NCBI GenBank assembly: GCA_934090795.1
Contig: CAKOJQ010000006.1
Coordinates: 12,960-76,959, forward strand
Origin: an uncultured Bacilli bacterium
Lineage (GTDB): Bacteria; Bacillota_I; Bacilli_A; RF39; UBA660
Length of the DNA stretch: 64,000 nucleotides
Direction: 5' to 3'
In this document: positions 24,989-33,607 of the stretch, one piece after another
Numbering within the stretch: position 1 is the stretch's first letter
How the letters are laid out: every line of letters begins with the position of its first letter
Program-made: the position numbers and the translations under genes
Notes under the pieces: generated by a model
Database searches by the model: none
What the model saw: the letters and a program-made list of their open reading frames with translations, nothing else
What the model was told of the DNA's origin: nothing

Positions 24989-25930
24989 ATGGATAACAAA
25001 ATGCAAATACTAAATTTAATAAATCAAAAGGAATTGTTAGAATTTGAATTAAATAAACTTGTGTATGGAGCAGTAGAAATTAGAGAAAAAGATAATAAAA
25101 AATATATCTACACACATATTAAAGAAGATGGACTACAATCAACCAAATATATTGGAGAATACAATGAAACTCTTTATAATTTAATTTTAAATAATAACGT
25201 AAAAGCAAAAGATATAAAAAAAACAATTAGAACTATTGAGAAACAATTAAAAGAATTAAATTATGTTGATGAAGAACTATCAGTGGAAGTATCAAGAAAT
25301 ATTGATTTTGCAAAAAAACATTTAGCTGATACAATATATAAACAAGCAATTTTAGAAGGTGTTGCAACAACTTTATCAGATACTGAAAGTATTATCGAAG
25401 GCGGCAAAGTAAATGATATGTCATCTGAAGATATAATGAAAGTAGTAAATCTTAAACATGCATGGGAGTTTATTCTTAATAAAAATGTAATACTTAGTAA
25501 GTCAGATTATAACGTTTTATGTACAATAAATAAATTGATTGAAGAAGGGTTTTATTATAATGCGGGACAATTAAGAACTACGCCAGTAAAAATTGGTGGA
25601 ACAAATTGGATTCCTGATATACCTATTGAATCACAAATAAAAGAAGAATTAAATAATATATTAGAAACTAAAGAAAATGATGTTGATAAAGCTATAAATC
25701 TACTCTTATATACAGTAAAAAAACAAATGTTTCTTGATGGAAATAAAAGAGCCTCTGTAATATTTGCTAATCATTATTTGATAGGCAAAGGAAAAGGAAT
25801 AATAGTAATTCCTGTTGAAAAAATTGAGCAGTATAAAACTTTACTCATTAAATATTACGAAACAAATAATAATACCGAAATAAAAAGTTTTTTAATAAAT
25901 GAATGTTACATTAATATTTATATAAAATAA
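24989..25930 (+). CDS. Fic-domain protein with Gln in place of the catalytic His, 313 aa
   Basis: The C-terminal half is a Fic fold with the core LLLYTVKKQMFLDGNKRASV. The canonical core HxFxDGNKR appears here as QMFLDGNKR, with Q246 in place of the catalytic His. An inhibitory-helix-like ESIIEGGK segment (residues 133-140) precedes the domain, with Glu where Ser/Thr is usual. Fic proteins transfer AMP or related groups to target hydroxyls; loss of His predicts loss or change of chemistry. ATG 24989 follows GAGGTG. Confidence 0.8.
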   Translation: MDNKMQILNLINQKELLEFELNKLVYGAVEIREKDNKKYIYTHIKEDGLQSTKYIGEYNETLYNLILNNNVKAKDIKKTIRTIEKQLKELNYVDEELSVEVSRNIDFAKKHLADTIYKQAILEGVATTLSDTESIIEGGKVNDMSSEDIMKVVNLKHAWEFILNKNVILSKSDYNVLCTINKLIEEGFYYNAGQLRTTPVKIGGTNWIPDIPIESQIKEELNNILETKENDVDKAINLLLYTVKKQMFLDGNKRASVIFANHYLIGKGKGIIVIPVEKIEQYKTLLIKYYETNNNTEIKSFLINECYINIYIK

Positions 25931-25955
25931 ACACTACCTTAACTCGTAGTGTTTA
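25928..25955. terminator. shared hairpin between fic and dgt
   Basis: A perfect 10-bp stem TAAACACTAC / GTAGTGTTTA between two convergent genes. T runs are weak on both sides. Confidence 0.6.
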
Positions 25956-27052
25956 TATTCGTTTAAGAAGTATTCATCGGTCATTCCAGCAATATAATCG
26001 ATAACAACTCTTTCATTAGAAGTATTATTTTTGTAATCGTTATTCATTGGTAAATAAAATTTAGAATATATCTTGGAATTTAAGTCTTTTTCTTTTAAAG
26101 ATATTAATAAATTATCAAATAGGTATTCAAATTTATGTTTAATCTCGTCTAATTCTTTGTTGGTATAAATTTTATCATAAATATTTTCATAATTAAATTT
26201 TTTTAGATTAACTATTGCGTTAAATATTTTATCATCCACACATATATAATCCTTGTCTAAACTATTTTGAACAACATTAGTTATAATTGAATTAACAATT
26301 TCACGATTAGTTGTTCCTAAAACATCAGATATCTCCTTAGGAATATCTTTTTTATTAAATAAACCTAATTTTTCAGCATCTTCAATATCTCTTCCTAAAT
26401 AAGCAATAATATCAGATAATCTTACAATACAACCTTCTAAAGTCATTGGAACTAAAGATTTAACATATTTTGGAATATTATAACAATTATTATAATCATT
26501 TAGAAAATCATCAATACTTTTCTTTTTAGGCCTATATTCCCTAAGTTCCAATTCACCATTATGACATAAAATTCCATCTAATACCTGCACACTTAAATTT
26601 AATCCCTCACCATTATTTTCAAGAACCATTAAATTTCTAACACTTTGAACATTATGATTAAAATATTCCTCATTATGTTTTAAACTAATATCATTTAAAA
26701 ATCTTTCACCAACATGTCCATAAGGAACATGTCCTAAATCATGTCCTAATGCAATAGCCTCAATTAAATCCTCATTTAATGATAAAGCCCTTCCAATAGA
26801 ACGAGCAATTTTAGCAACTAATTGAACGTGTATGCTTCTTCTTGAAACATTGTCATTTGTTGGTAACGTAAAAACCTGAGTTTTACCAATATATCTAGTA
26901 TATGAAGAAGAGTAGATAATACGATCAGTATCCCTAAAAAAATTAGGTCTAATATCAGGAATATAATCTTTAAATCTTATTGATTCTTTATCAAAAGTTG
27001 CATACTTAGAATAATTTTCTTCATGTTTAAGCATTATATCTTTTATTTCCAT
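25934..27052 (-). CDS. dgt: dGTPase-like HD-domain triphosphohydrolase, 372 aa
   Basis: The N-terminal pattern FFRDTDRIIYSSSYTRYIGK and TQVF is the dNTPase signature, and ALGHDLGHVPYGHVGE carries the HD metal site. Dgt family enzymes hydrolyse dNTPs to nucleoside and triphosphate, lowering dNTP pools; bacterial members also limit phage. It is convergent with fic and 2 bases from the LtaS-like gene, with which it is co-transcribed (ltaS first). Confidence 0.9.
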   Translation of the reverse strand: MEIKDIMLKHEENYSKYATFDKESIRFKDYIPDIRPNFFRDTDRIIYSSSYTRYIGKTQVFTLPTNDNVSRRSIHVQLVAKIARSIGRALSLNEDLIEAIALGHDLGHVPYGHVGERFLNDISLKHNEEYFNHNVQSVRNLMVLENNGEGLNLSVQVLDGILCHNGELELREYRPKKKSIDDFLNDYNNCYNIPKYVKSLVPMTLEGCIVRLSDIIAYLGRDIEDAEKLGLFNKKDIPKEISDVLGTTNREIVNSIITNVVQNSLDKDYICVDDKIFNAIVNLKKFNYENIYDKIYTNKELDEIKHKFEYLFDNLLISLKEKDLNSKIYSKFYLPMNNDYKNNTSNERVVIDYIAGMTDEYFLNEYKHYELR

Positions 27053-27054
27053 AG

Positions 27055-28995
27055 TTAACTCTCCTTATTAAATAATTTGCGATAATAATCAGTATCTAAT
27101 ATATTTTTAGAAATCACATATTTGTTATAAACTATTTGATTTATTGTTTCAACATAGTTATCATCTATATCATCACTATAAGCAGTAAACTTTTTAGTAG
27201 CAGCATTATATTTGCCTTTTTCAGTTATCCATGAACGATCATTAAATATTACTAATCCATCATTATCAGATAGTAAATCAGTTCCCATTAATAATCTTGA
27301 ATCATATATAGTGCCAAAAAGATTTAACACAGTAGGTAAGATATCTAAACTTTCTCCCAATTTATCAACTTCGACAGTTTTGGTAAGTTTGCTATTATAT
27401 ATTATTAAATTATTTTTATGAATATCAAATTTTTCATCTTCAATATCCATTACTTCTTTCATTTGATTAGTAGTTAATCCATAAGGATAATGATCAGCCG
27501 ATAGAACAATTACAGTATCATCTAAAATACCTTTTTCCTCTAACTTATTTAATAATTTCTCCAAAGCCTTATCAAGTTCAATTTGTGCAGCAATATAAGC
27601 TTTAATAGCATCACTATATGGTAAATCTTTAACAGCATCTTTATTTTTATAAGACATATTATTACCCATAAAGTTATATTCAAGGTGTCCACTAATAGTC
27701 ATATAATAAGTCATAAAATGTTCATCACTTGAGTACATATCAAATGTTGCATTAATCATTTCTAAATCACTTTGAGGCCACTTCTTACAATTCATCCCTT
27801 TAATTTTTTCTAATCCATTACCACAAGCCATATAAGTTTGATATCCCATATTAGGATGAGATAAATGTCTATTATAGTATTTATAAGTTCCATCATGAAA
27901 TGCATAAGTTTTATACCCTAAACTAGAGAAGACATTACCATAAGAATAAGGTAAATAATTTTTACTAGATTTAGAAAAAGACCAAACACTTTCTTTAGGA
28001 AGCAAACTATTTAAAGTAACATACTCTCCATCAGATGTTGATACATAATATACAGGAGTATAAAAGTTAGTGAATTTAAAACTAGAATTAACAAGTTTAT
28101 ATAAAGTAGGAGTTAAATCTTTATTAACAGCAATAGGACTAAAAGCTTCAGCTGTAATTGAAATTAAATTTTTACCCTTAAATATACCAGTATATTTATT
28201 CTTATTAGTTGGAGTAATGGTACTAAAATATTCTTCTATACTTTTAATATCTTTATTTGTTTCATTAGAAGCAAGTTCATTAAAATCAATATCAGTTATA
28301 TTGTATTTCTTAGAATTATCTATTATAACTTCATCACTTGGTTTTATTGTAGTAACATTATCTTCATCAAAACCAAATAAAGATCTTTCTAAATCTAATC
28401 TTAAAGTTGTAAGTATTCCAAACTTTTGAGCAGTTTGATTTGGTACATGTTTATGAAAATATAAATTATTAGCGCTATAAATCTCATTACCATCAATATT
28501 CAATGATAATAAAGTTAAAATAAATAATATAACTAAAACTATTCCTTTAATAACTAATTCTTTAATATTTAAAACATTTGCCTCTCTATATTTATGTAAT
28601 ATAATATTTAAAGGAATAGGTATAAATAATAAAATAATACCAAATATATTTTCTTTAATAACCTTAATTATGGCACTTAAGAAACCAAATACTTGTCCAC
28701 CATGAAAGATAGAGTAGATACTTAAAGTATTTCCATAAAACTTAAAATTAGTAAAATAAGCAATAAATAAAATACTTAAGAAAGAATTTATAAATATATT
28801 TAACCACTTATTTATATTTTTATTTTTTGTTATTGAACAAACTATATCTATAAAAAATGTATTTATTAAACTAAATAAAAGAATAAAAAATACCTCATTT
28901 ATACTAAAACTTTTAAATATTAATATATGATAAATTATCTCTAAATATAAAATATTTAATAAATTCATCATATAATTCTTAATTATTAACTTCAT
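27055..28995 (-). CDS. ltaS: LtaS-like lipoteichoic acid synthase / sulfatase-fold membrane enzyme, 646 aa
   Basis: About five N-terminal transmembrane helices (residues 10-175) precede an extracellular sulfatase-type domain: ISITAEAFSP (metal-binding Glu), YYVSTSDGEYVTLNSL with the nucleophile Thr, SGHLEYNF and LSADHYPYGL. LtaS polymerises glycerol phosphate from phosphatidylglycerol onto a lipid anchor. Phosphatidylglycerol could come from the pgsA in this window. ATG 28995 is preferred over GTG 29007 because AAGGTG lies 9 bases upstream. Confidence 0.88.
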   Translation of the reverse strand: MKLIIKNYMMNLLNILYLEIIYHILIFKSFSINEVFFILLFSLINTFFIDIVCSITKNKNINKWLNIFINSFLSILFIAYFTNFKFYGNTLSIYSIFHGGQVFGFLSAIIKVIKENIFGIILLFIPIPLNIILHKYREANVLNIKELVIKGIVLVILFILTLLSLNIDGNEIYSANNLYFHKHVPNQTAQKFGILTTLRLDLERSLFGFDEDNVTTIKPSDEVIIDNSKKYNITDIDFNELASNETNKDIKSIEEYFSTITPTNKNKYTGIFKGKNLISITAEAFSPIAVNKDLTPTLYKLVNSSFKFTNFYTPVYYVSTSDGEYVTLNSLLPKESVWSFSKSSKNYLPYSYGNVFSSLGYKTYAFHDGTYKYYNRHLSHPNMGYQTYMACGNGLEKIKGMNCKKWPQSDLEMINATFDMYSSDEHFMTYYMTISGHLEYNFMGNNMSYKNKDAVKDLPYSDAIKAYIAAQIELDKALEKLLNKLEEKGILDDTVIVLSADHYPYGLTTNQMKEVMDIEDEKFDIHKNNLIIYNSKLTKTVEVDKLGESLDILPTVLNLFGTIYDSRLLMGTDLLSDNDGLVIFNDRSWITEKGKYNAATKKFTAYSDDIDDNYVETINQIVYNKYVISKNILDTDYYRKLFNKES

Positions 28996-29135
28996 AATTC
29001 CAATCACCTTATTTGTATTTTAACATTTTTTTCCTATTAAAGTATATGTTTATTTAGCAAAAAAATTTTGCTTACATTTTTTAAAAATTTATGTTATAAA
29101 ATATAAGGCTAATTAAAAAGGAGAGGATGTTTATT

Positions 29136-31112
29136 ATGAAAAAGAATGATTTAGCTACAGAAAAAATAAATAAATTAATAATCTCATTTGCGATTCCATG
29201 TGTAATTAGTATGATAATTAATTCTATTTATAATATTGTTGATCAAATATTTATTGGAAAGGGAGTTGGAACCTTAGGTAATGCGGCTACTAACGTTATA
29301 TTTCCCTTAGTTATTTTAGCAAGTGCGATAGCAGGTTTAATTGGAAATGGTGCTGCTGCTAACTTTTCATTAAGACTTGGAGAAGGAAATAAAGATAATG
29401 CTAAGAAAAGTGTTGGAGAAGCAATAACTTTATCATTTATAATATCTCTTATTTTTACTTTAATAAGTTTTATTCTATTACCTAAATTATTATATTTCTT
29501 TGGTTGTACCGAAAATGTATATAGTTACGCTTATAATTACGGAAAAATTATTTTAATTGGTATGCCATTTATGATTGTATATTCTGCTTTTTCTAATATA
29601 ATTAGAGCAGATGGTTCACCAAAGTATTCAATGATTATGCTTATTATAGGCGCTATTATTAATATTATCTTAGATCCTGTATTTATTTTTGGATTTAACT
29701 TAGGAGTTAAAGGAGGAGCTATTGCAACTGTTATAGGTCAAATAGTATCTTTCATAATTGCAATTATTTATTTAAAGAAGTTTAAAACTATTAAATTAGA
29801 ACATGATGATTTTAAATTATCAAAAAATATCTTTAAGATATTATCACTTGGATTATCTTCATTTATTACTCAATTAACAATTTTAGTTTTATTCGTATTT
29901 ATGAATAATATTATGACTAAATTTGGAGCAAAAAGTGTATATGGAGCAGATATTCCTTTATCAGTATATGGTGTTTTAAGTAAAATAAATAGTATTTATG
30001 TATCTATCATATTGGGTGTATCAATTGGAGTTCAACCAATTATTGGCTTTAATTTTGGTGCTGGAAACATAGATAGAGTTAAAGAAGTACTTAAAAAAGT
30101 AATAATTTTAAATTTCATAATAGGTATAGTATTTAATATTATTTTATATTGTTTTCCTAAAGAAATAGTAAGTATATTTATTACAAGTAGTGATGCTAAT
30201 TATGACTTATTTATGGAATTTGCTGTCTTAATGTGTAAAACATTCTTTATGGTATGTGCATTAAATGCCGTAGAAATGACTACAAGCATAGTTATTCAAA
30301 GTTTAGGTCATGTAAAGAAAGCAACTGCTGTATCATTTATTAGACAAATAATTTTATTAATACCGATATCTCTATTACTATGTATTACTTTTAATAAAGG
30401 AATATATGGTGTCTTAGATGCCGGTAGAATTTCTGATAGTATAACTTTTGTAATTGCTTTAATATTATATATAAGTGAGTATAAAGGATTATCTAAACTT
30501 AAAGTTGATGTTATAAATGAAAACTCTAATAACGAAAGTAAATATGTTGGTAAGAAAATAATTATTACTATTGGTAGAGAGTATGGTTCTGGTGGACACT
30601 ATGTTGGAAAGCTACTTGCTAAAAAATTAGGCGTTAACTTCTACGATAAAAATATTATTTCATTAGTTAGTAAAGAATCTGGTTTATCTAAAAATTATAT
30701 TGCCAGTAATGAAGAAAGTTTAAATAACGCTAAATATGAAAGCAACAATGATAATTTAATATTTATTGCTGAATCAAAAGTAATTAAAAAGATTGCTAAA
30801 ACAGAATCTTGTGTAATTGTTGGTAGATGTGCTGATTATATTTTAGATGGTAACAAAGATGTCTTAAAAGTATTCTTATATAGTGATGAAGCAAGTAAAA
30901 TAAATAGATGTGTTAAATATTATGGAATTTCTAAAAATAAAGCTTTAAATGAAATTAAGAAAATAGATAAAGAAAGAAGTAAACATTATAATTTCTATAC
31001 TAATAAAGAATGGGGTAATGTTTCTAATTATGACCTACTTATTAATGTTGATAAATATGGAGTAGAATCTACTGCCGATCTAATTTATAACTATATCATA
31101 AACAAAAAATAA
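29136..31112 (+). CDS. MATE-family transporter fused to a cytidylate kinase-like domain, 658 aa
   Basis: Residues 1 to about 450 are a 12-helix MATE exporter (IPCVISMIINSIYNIVDQIF, GADIPLSVYGVLSKI). From about residue 470 follows a soluble kinase-like domain with the P-loop IGREYGSGGHYVGKLLAKKL (about 476-495) and the RCADYIL segment, matching cytidylate kinase-like proteins. The two are often separate genes in related bacteria; here one uninterrupted frame joins them. The kinase part would lie in the cytoplasm and might modify or sense the cargo (inference). RBS AAGGAGAGG is 9 bases before ATG 29136. Confidence 0.9.
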   Translation: MKKNDLATEKINKLIISFAIPCVISMIINSIYNIVDQIFIGKGVGTLGNAATNVIFPLVILASAIAGLIGNGAAANFSLRLGEGNKDNAKKSVGEAITLSFIISLIFTLISFILLPKLLYFFGCTENVYSYAYNYGKIILIGMPFMIVYSAFSNIIRADGSPKYSMIMLIIGAIINIILDPVFIFGFNLGVKGGAIATVIGQIVSFIIAIIYLKKFKTIKLEHDDFKLSKNIFKILSLGLSSFITQLTILVLFVFMNNIMTKFGAKSVYGADIPLSVYGVLSKINSIYVSIILGVSIGVQPIIGFNFGAGNIDRVKEVLKKVIILNFIIGIVFNIILYCFPKEIVSIFITSSDANYDLFMEFAVLMCKTFFMVCALNAVEMTTSIVIQSLGHVKKATAVSFIRQIILLIPISLLLCITFNKGIYGVLDAGRISDSITFVIALILYISEYKGLSKLKVDVINENSNNESKYVGKKIIITIGREYGSGGHYVGKLLAKKLGVNFYDKNIISLVSKESGLSKNYIASNEESLNNAKYESNNDNLIFIAESKVIKKIAKTESCVIVGRCADYILDGNKDVLKVFLYSDEASKINRCVKYYGISKNKALNEIKKIDKERSKHYNFYTNKEWGNVSNYDLLINVDKYGVESTADLIYNYIINKK

Positions 31113-31123
31113 TAATTTATTAT

Positions 31124-31151
31124 CAAAGGTAACTTAACGGTTATCTTTTTT
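31124..31151 (+). terminator. terminator of the MATE fusion gene
   Basis: The stem AAGGTAAC / GGTTATCTT is followed by TTTTT. Confidence 0.75.
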
Positions 31152-31191
31152 AGTGCTTAAACAAAATATAATATAAATTCAAAAACTATGT

Positions 31192-31237
31192 AAACGAATG
31201 TTTGTATGCTTGACGGGGGGGCTTTTAGAGTTATAAT
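31192..31237 (+). promoter_or_regulatory. promoter with G7 tract and LexA-like palindrome
   Basis: TTGACG (31210-31215), 16 bases, TATAAT (31232-31237). The spacer begins with a run of seven G (31215-31221), remarkable in such AT-rich DNA. The palindrome AAACGAATGTTT lies at 31192-31203, six bases upstream of the -35. Slippage of the G run would change spacer length from 16 to 15 or 17. Confidence 0.7.
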
Positions 31238-31266
31238 TTCACTAGGATAAAGGTGAATTAAGGAAA

Positions 31267-32670
31267 ATGAAAGAAGAAAAAATAAGAATGGTAGTTGTAG
31301 TAACTACTATATTTATGTTGGTACTTTTATTTGGAGGTGTAACGTTTGCATACTTTACAGCTGTAAATAATCAAGGCTCAACAGCAGTCGCAACAATTGA
31401 TACAGGAAAAATGATTATAACTTATAATGATGGAACGGATAATATTGTACCAGTAACAGATATTCAACCAAGTGATAAAATTCTTGTTAATAAAACATTC
31501 TCATTAACAGGAACAAACACAGCAACAGGAATGGCTACAGGCGATGGATTAGTGATGCCTTATAGAGTAGGAGTACAATATACTTCAACATTTAGTGATG
31601 ACATGATGCATTATTATATAAAAGAAGTAAATAGACCAACAAACTCAAATGTAACAGCAAATTATGTAATAAAACCAGAGGACGGAAAAACAGAAGATGA
31701 TTATAAAAATCAAACAGTACCAGGAAATGATACAAAAACAGGCTATATACATGGAACATTTAAAAATGGTAAAAAATATACTGAGATGGTAACAGGAGAA
31801 TTTCCAGCAAGTTTAAATGATCAAACTATAACGTTTAATTTAATAATTCAATTTCCTGATAATAATGAAAACCAAGACTCAGAAAAAGGAAAAACATTTA
31901 ATGGTAAAGTAGTAGTAAACTATGAACGATCATTTGCAGATGATTCGTGGGATGAAATAGCAGCAACAGTAAAAGTAAACCCAGCAGCGTATGCAGTAGG
32001 ATCAACAAAAACATTAAAAGTGTATGATAACCCAAACGGAGAAACAACAAATGGAACATATAAAGAATACACAGTAAGAGTAGCAAATAACACAACACCA
32101 GCAGAATGTAGTGGAACAGATTTTTCCCAGACAGCTTGTGGATTTGTAGTAGAGTTTGTTGATATAGTAGAAACAAGACAAATGAATAGTACTAATACAA
32201 ATGTAGGTGGATGGCCTGCAACTGAGATGAGAACATATGCAAATGAAGAATTCTTAAAGAAATTACCAAGTGACTTGCAAAATGTTATAGCTAAAACAAA
32301 AGTAGTATCAGGACATGGTAGTGATGATAAAAATAATAAAAGAACAGATGGTAATTGGGAATCAGAAGATAAAATATATTTACTAAGTGCGCATGAAGTA
32401 TGGGAAGATGGTACAAATAATCAGACATCCAGTGCAGTTACTGCATATGACAATACAAGACAATTAGATTATTATAAAAATATAGGAGTAACAACAATTA
32501 ACTACTCAAGTATTATAAAGAAATATGCTGGTTCAGATTCCAAGTGGTGGCTTCGCGTGGCTCGTTCCAATACTGACAGTAATTTCCTAGTTGTCAATCA
32601 ATCTGGCGACTGGTATATCAATGCTGCTAATAGTGTCGGTGGCTTCGCCCCAGCTTTCCACATCGGATAA
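31267..32670 (+). CDS. TasA/CalY-like surface protein with C-terminal lectin-like candidate DGR variable region, 467 aa
   Basis: The N-terminus (LLFGGVTFAYFTAVNNQG) is a SipW-type signal as in TasA/camelysin, followed by a beta domain ending in ITFNLIIQFPDNNENQDSEK. The C-terminal part (from about residue 235) is a DUF6273/formylglycine-enzyme-like fold with IYLLSAHEVW, then WWLRVARS...FLVVNQSGDWY...GGFAPAFHIG to the very end. This layout, the variable patch at the extreme C-terminus and the sudden GC- and C-ending codon shift in the last 132 bases are those of DGR target proteins. The protein is likely exposed outside the cell and may bind a ligand; target identity is unknown. Confidence 0.85.
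   Translation: MKEEKIRMVVVVTTIFMLVLLFGGVTFAYFTAVNNQGSTAVATIDTGKMIITYNDGTDNIVPVTDIQPSDKILVNKTFSLTGTNTATGMATGDGLVMPYRVGVQYTSTFSDDMMHYYIKEVNRPTNSNVTANYVIKPEDGKTEDDYKNQTVPGNDTKTGYIHGTFKNGKKYTEMVTGEFPASLNDQTITFNLIIQFPDNNENQDSEKGKTFNGKVVVNYERSFADDSWDEIAATVKVNPAAYAVGSTKTLKVYDNPNGETTNGTYKEYTVRVANNTTPAECSGTDFSQTACGFVVEFVDIVETRQMNSTNTNVGGWPATEMRTYANEEFLKKLPSDLQNVIAKTKVVSGHGSDDKNNKRTDGNWESEDKIYLLSAHEVWEDGTNNQTSSAVTAYDNTRQLDYYKNIGVTTINYSSIIKKYAGSDSKWWLRVARSNTDSNFLVVNQSGDWYINAANSVGGFAPAFHIG
32539..32670 (+). other. candidate DGR variable region (VR)
   Basis: By my hand count this stretch is about 48% GC, compared with very AT-rich flanks, and uses TTC, GTC, GGC, GAC, GCC and CGC codons that are rare in the rest of the gene. 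It encodes WWLR at the start and GGFAPAF at the end, the boundary residues of C-type-lectin variable regions, with several AAT/AGT codons between, as expected of adenine-targeted sites. No template repeat or reverse transcriptase is present in this window. Confidence 0.65.
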
Positions 32671-32691
32671 TCATGTAAACTAAGTGTAAAG

Positions 32692-32840
32692 AGGATGTAA
32701 AGCAAAACAGGAATAGGAATATCGGTTCCTAAAGGCCCGTCACAGAGGGGCATAAGCGAGTAAAAAAAGACGGCCCGAAAAATAAAAAGAAAAGAGATCC
32801 TCAATTGGTTCCGGTAAGGAAACATTGGAGGTGACTTAAA
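32692..32840 (+). other. GC-rich structured segment downstream of the VR
   Basis: Three nested or successive stems can be drawn: AGGAA / TTCCT (near 32710-32731), GGC-CGTC / GACGGCC (near 32734-32776), and CCTCAAT...TTCC / GGAA...ATTGGAGG (32799-32832). It ends in a strong GGAGGTGA SD. It may be an RNA element or a remnant of DGR core sequence. I cannot assign a known family. Confidence 0.4.
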
Positions 32841-32888
32841 ATGAAAGAAAGATATAATAAAAAAGTTCTAAAGCTTAATTTGCCTTAG
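32841..32888 (+). pseudogene. 15-residue reading frame after a strong SD, probably a truncated gene
   Basis: ATG 32841 lies 7 bases after GGAGGTGA and encodes MKERYNKKVLKLNLP before TAG. The end lies inside a terminator hairpin. Such a strong SD on a 15-codon frame suggests that a longer gene once began here and was cut off by rearrangement. A functional micropeptide is the alternative. Confidence 0.35.
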
Positions 32889-32895
32889 AACTTTT
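32861..32895. terminator. bidirectional terminator
   Basis: The stem AAAAGTTCTAA / TTAGAACTTTT has an A6 run on its left, which is T6 on the minus strand. It ends the minus-strand gene 32875-33534 and may also stop plus-strand transcripts. Confidence 0.75.
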
Positions 32896-33534
32896 CTTTC
32901 TATTAAATATAGGTACAAATATAAGTAATATAACTGAACTAGTTAAAGTTACTATAAAATTACTTGTAAGGGTGTTTAAAAATTCATTTAATATAATTTT
33001 ATTAGTAAATAAATATGGAATATTATAAACTGTAGTAAATATCATTTGATCTAGTATAAATCCAATTAATGTTGATGTTAAAAATGCTACTAAATATCCT
33101 GCGTTCTCATAAGTTACTTCATAAGTTACAAAGAATATATAATGTGAAAAATAATAAACTATTAAATATACAACTAATTTATAAATATCAGGGTAATAAA
33201 CATTAAAGTTATTAATTGAATACATATTAGGAGTAAATACATTTTTTATTGAATTAATTAAATCATTCGAACTATTAACTTGACACATAATTATTACTAT
33301 TATAAAAAATAATATTAAATATTTAATAGAAGATAAAACATATTTTTTACAATCTCTTATTTTATTTCTTTCAATCATTATAGAACTAACTAAGAATGTT
33401 AAAGAATAAAGTAAAACTCCAATCGATATACTAGCGTTATTATATATATTTACATTTATATTATTAAATAAATAACTTAATAATACCAATATAAATAGTA
33501 TTAGTGCATAATTATAATTTCTTTTCTTTTTCAT
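32875..33534 (-). CDS. multi-span membrane protein, possibly VUT/queuosine-precursor-transporter-like, 219 aa
   Basis: About six hydrophobic segments. FLTSTLIGFILDQMIFTTVY resembles the last conserved helix region of the YhhQ/VUT (queuosine precursor transporter) family, where a Gln/Asp-Thr-hydrophobic pattern is typical. The match is weak, so the call is tentative. ATG 33534 follows AGGG on the minus strand; the in-frame ATG at 33546 is possible. It is divergent from the small RNA candidate next to it. Confidence 0.6.
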   Translation of the reverse strand: MKKKRNYNYALILFILVLLSYLFNNINVNIYNNASISIGVLLYSLTFLVSSIMIERNKIRDCKKYVLSSIKYLILFFIIVIIMCQVNSSNDLINSIKNVFTPNMYSINNFNVYYPDIYKLVVYLIVYYFSHYIFFVTYEVTYENAGYLVAFLTSTLIGFILDQMIFTTVYNIPYLFTNKIILNEFLNTLTSNFIVTLTSSVILLIFVPIFNRKKSSKAN

Positions 33535-33607
33535 TATATCCCTCATATTCTAAAAATATCTTATCATATTAATTAATAAAATTAAAGATAAAATGAATGT
33601 ATCATAA

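Noticed and set aside
31898..32176. Minus-strand Leu-rich frame inside the surface gene
   Set aside because: Antisense shadow of an Ala/Thr/Lys-rich coding segment; no SD.
32692..32840. Template repeat of a DGR
   Set aside because: I could not align it with 32539-32670; no shared words longer than a few bases.
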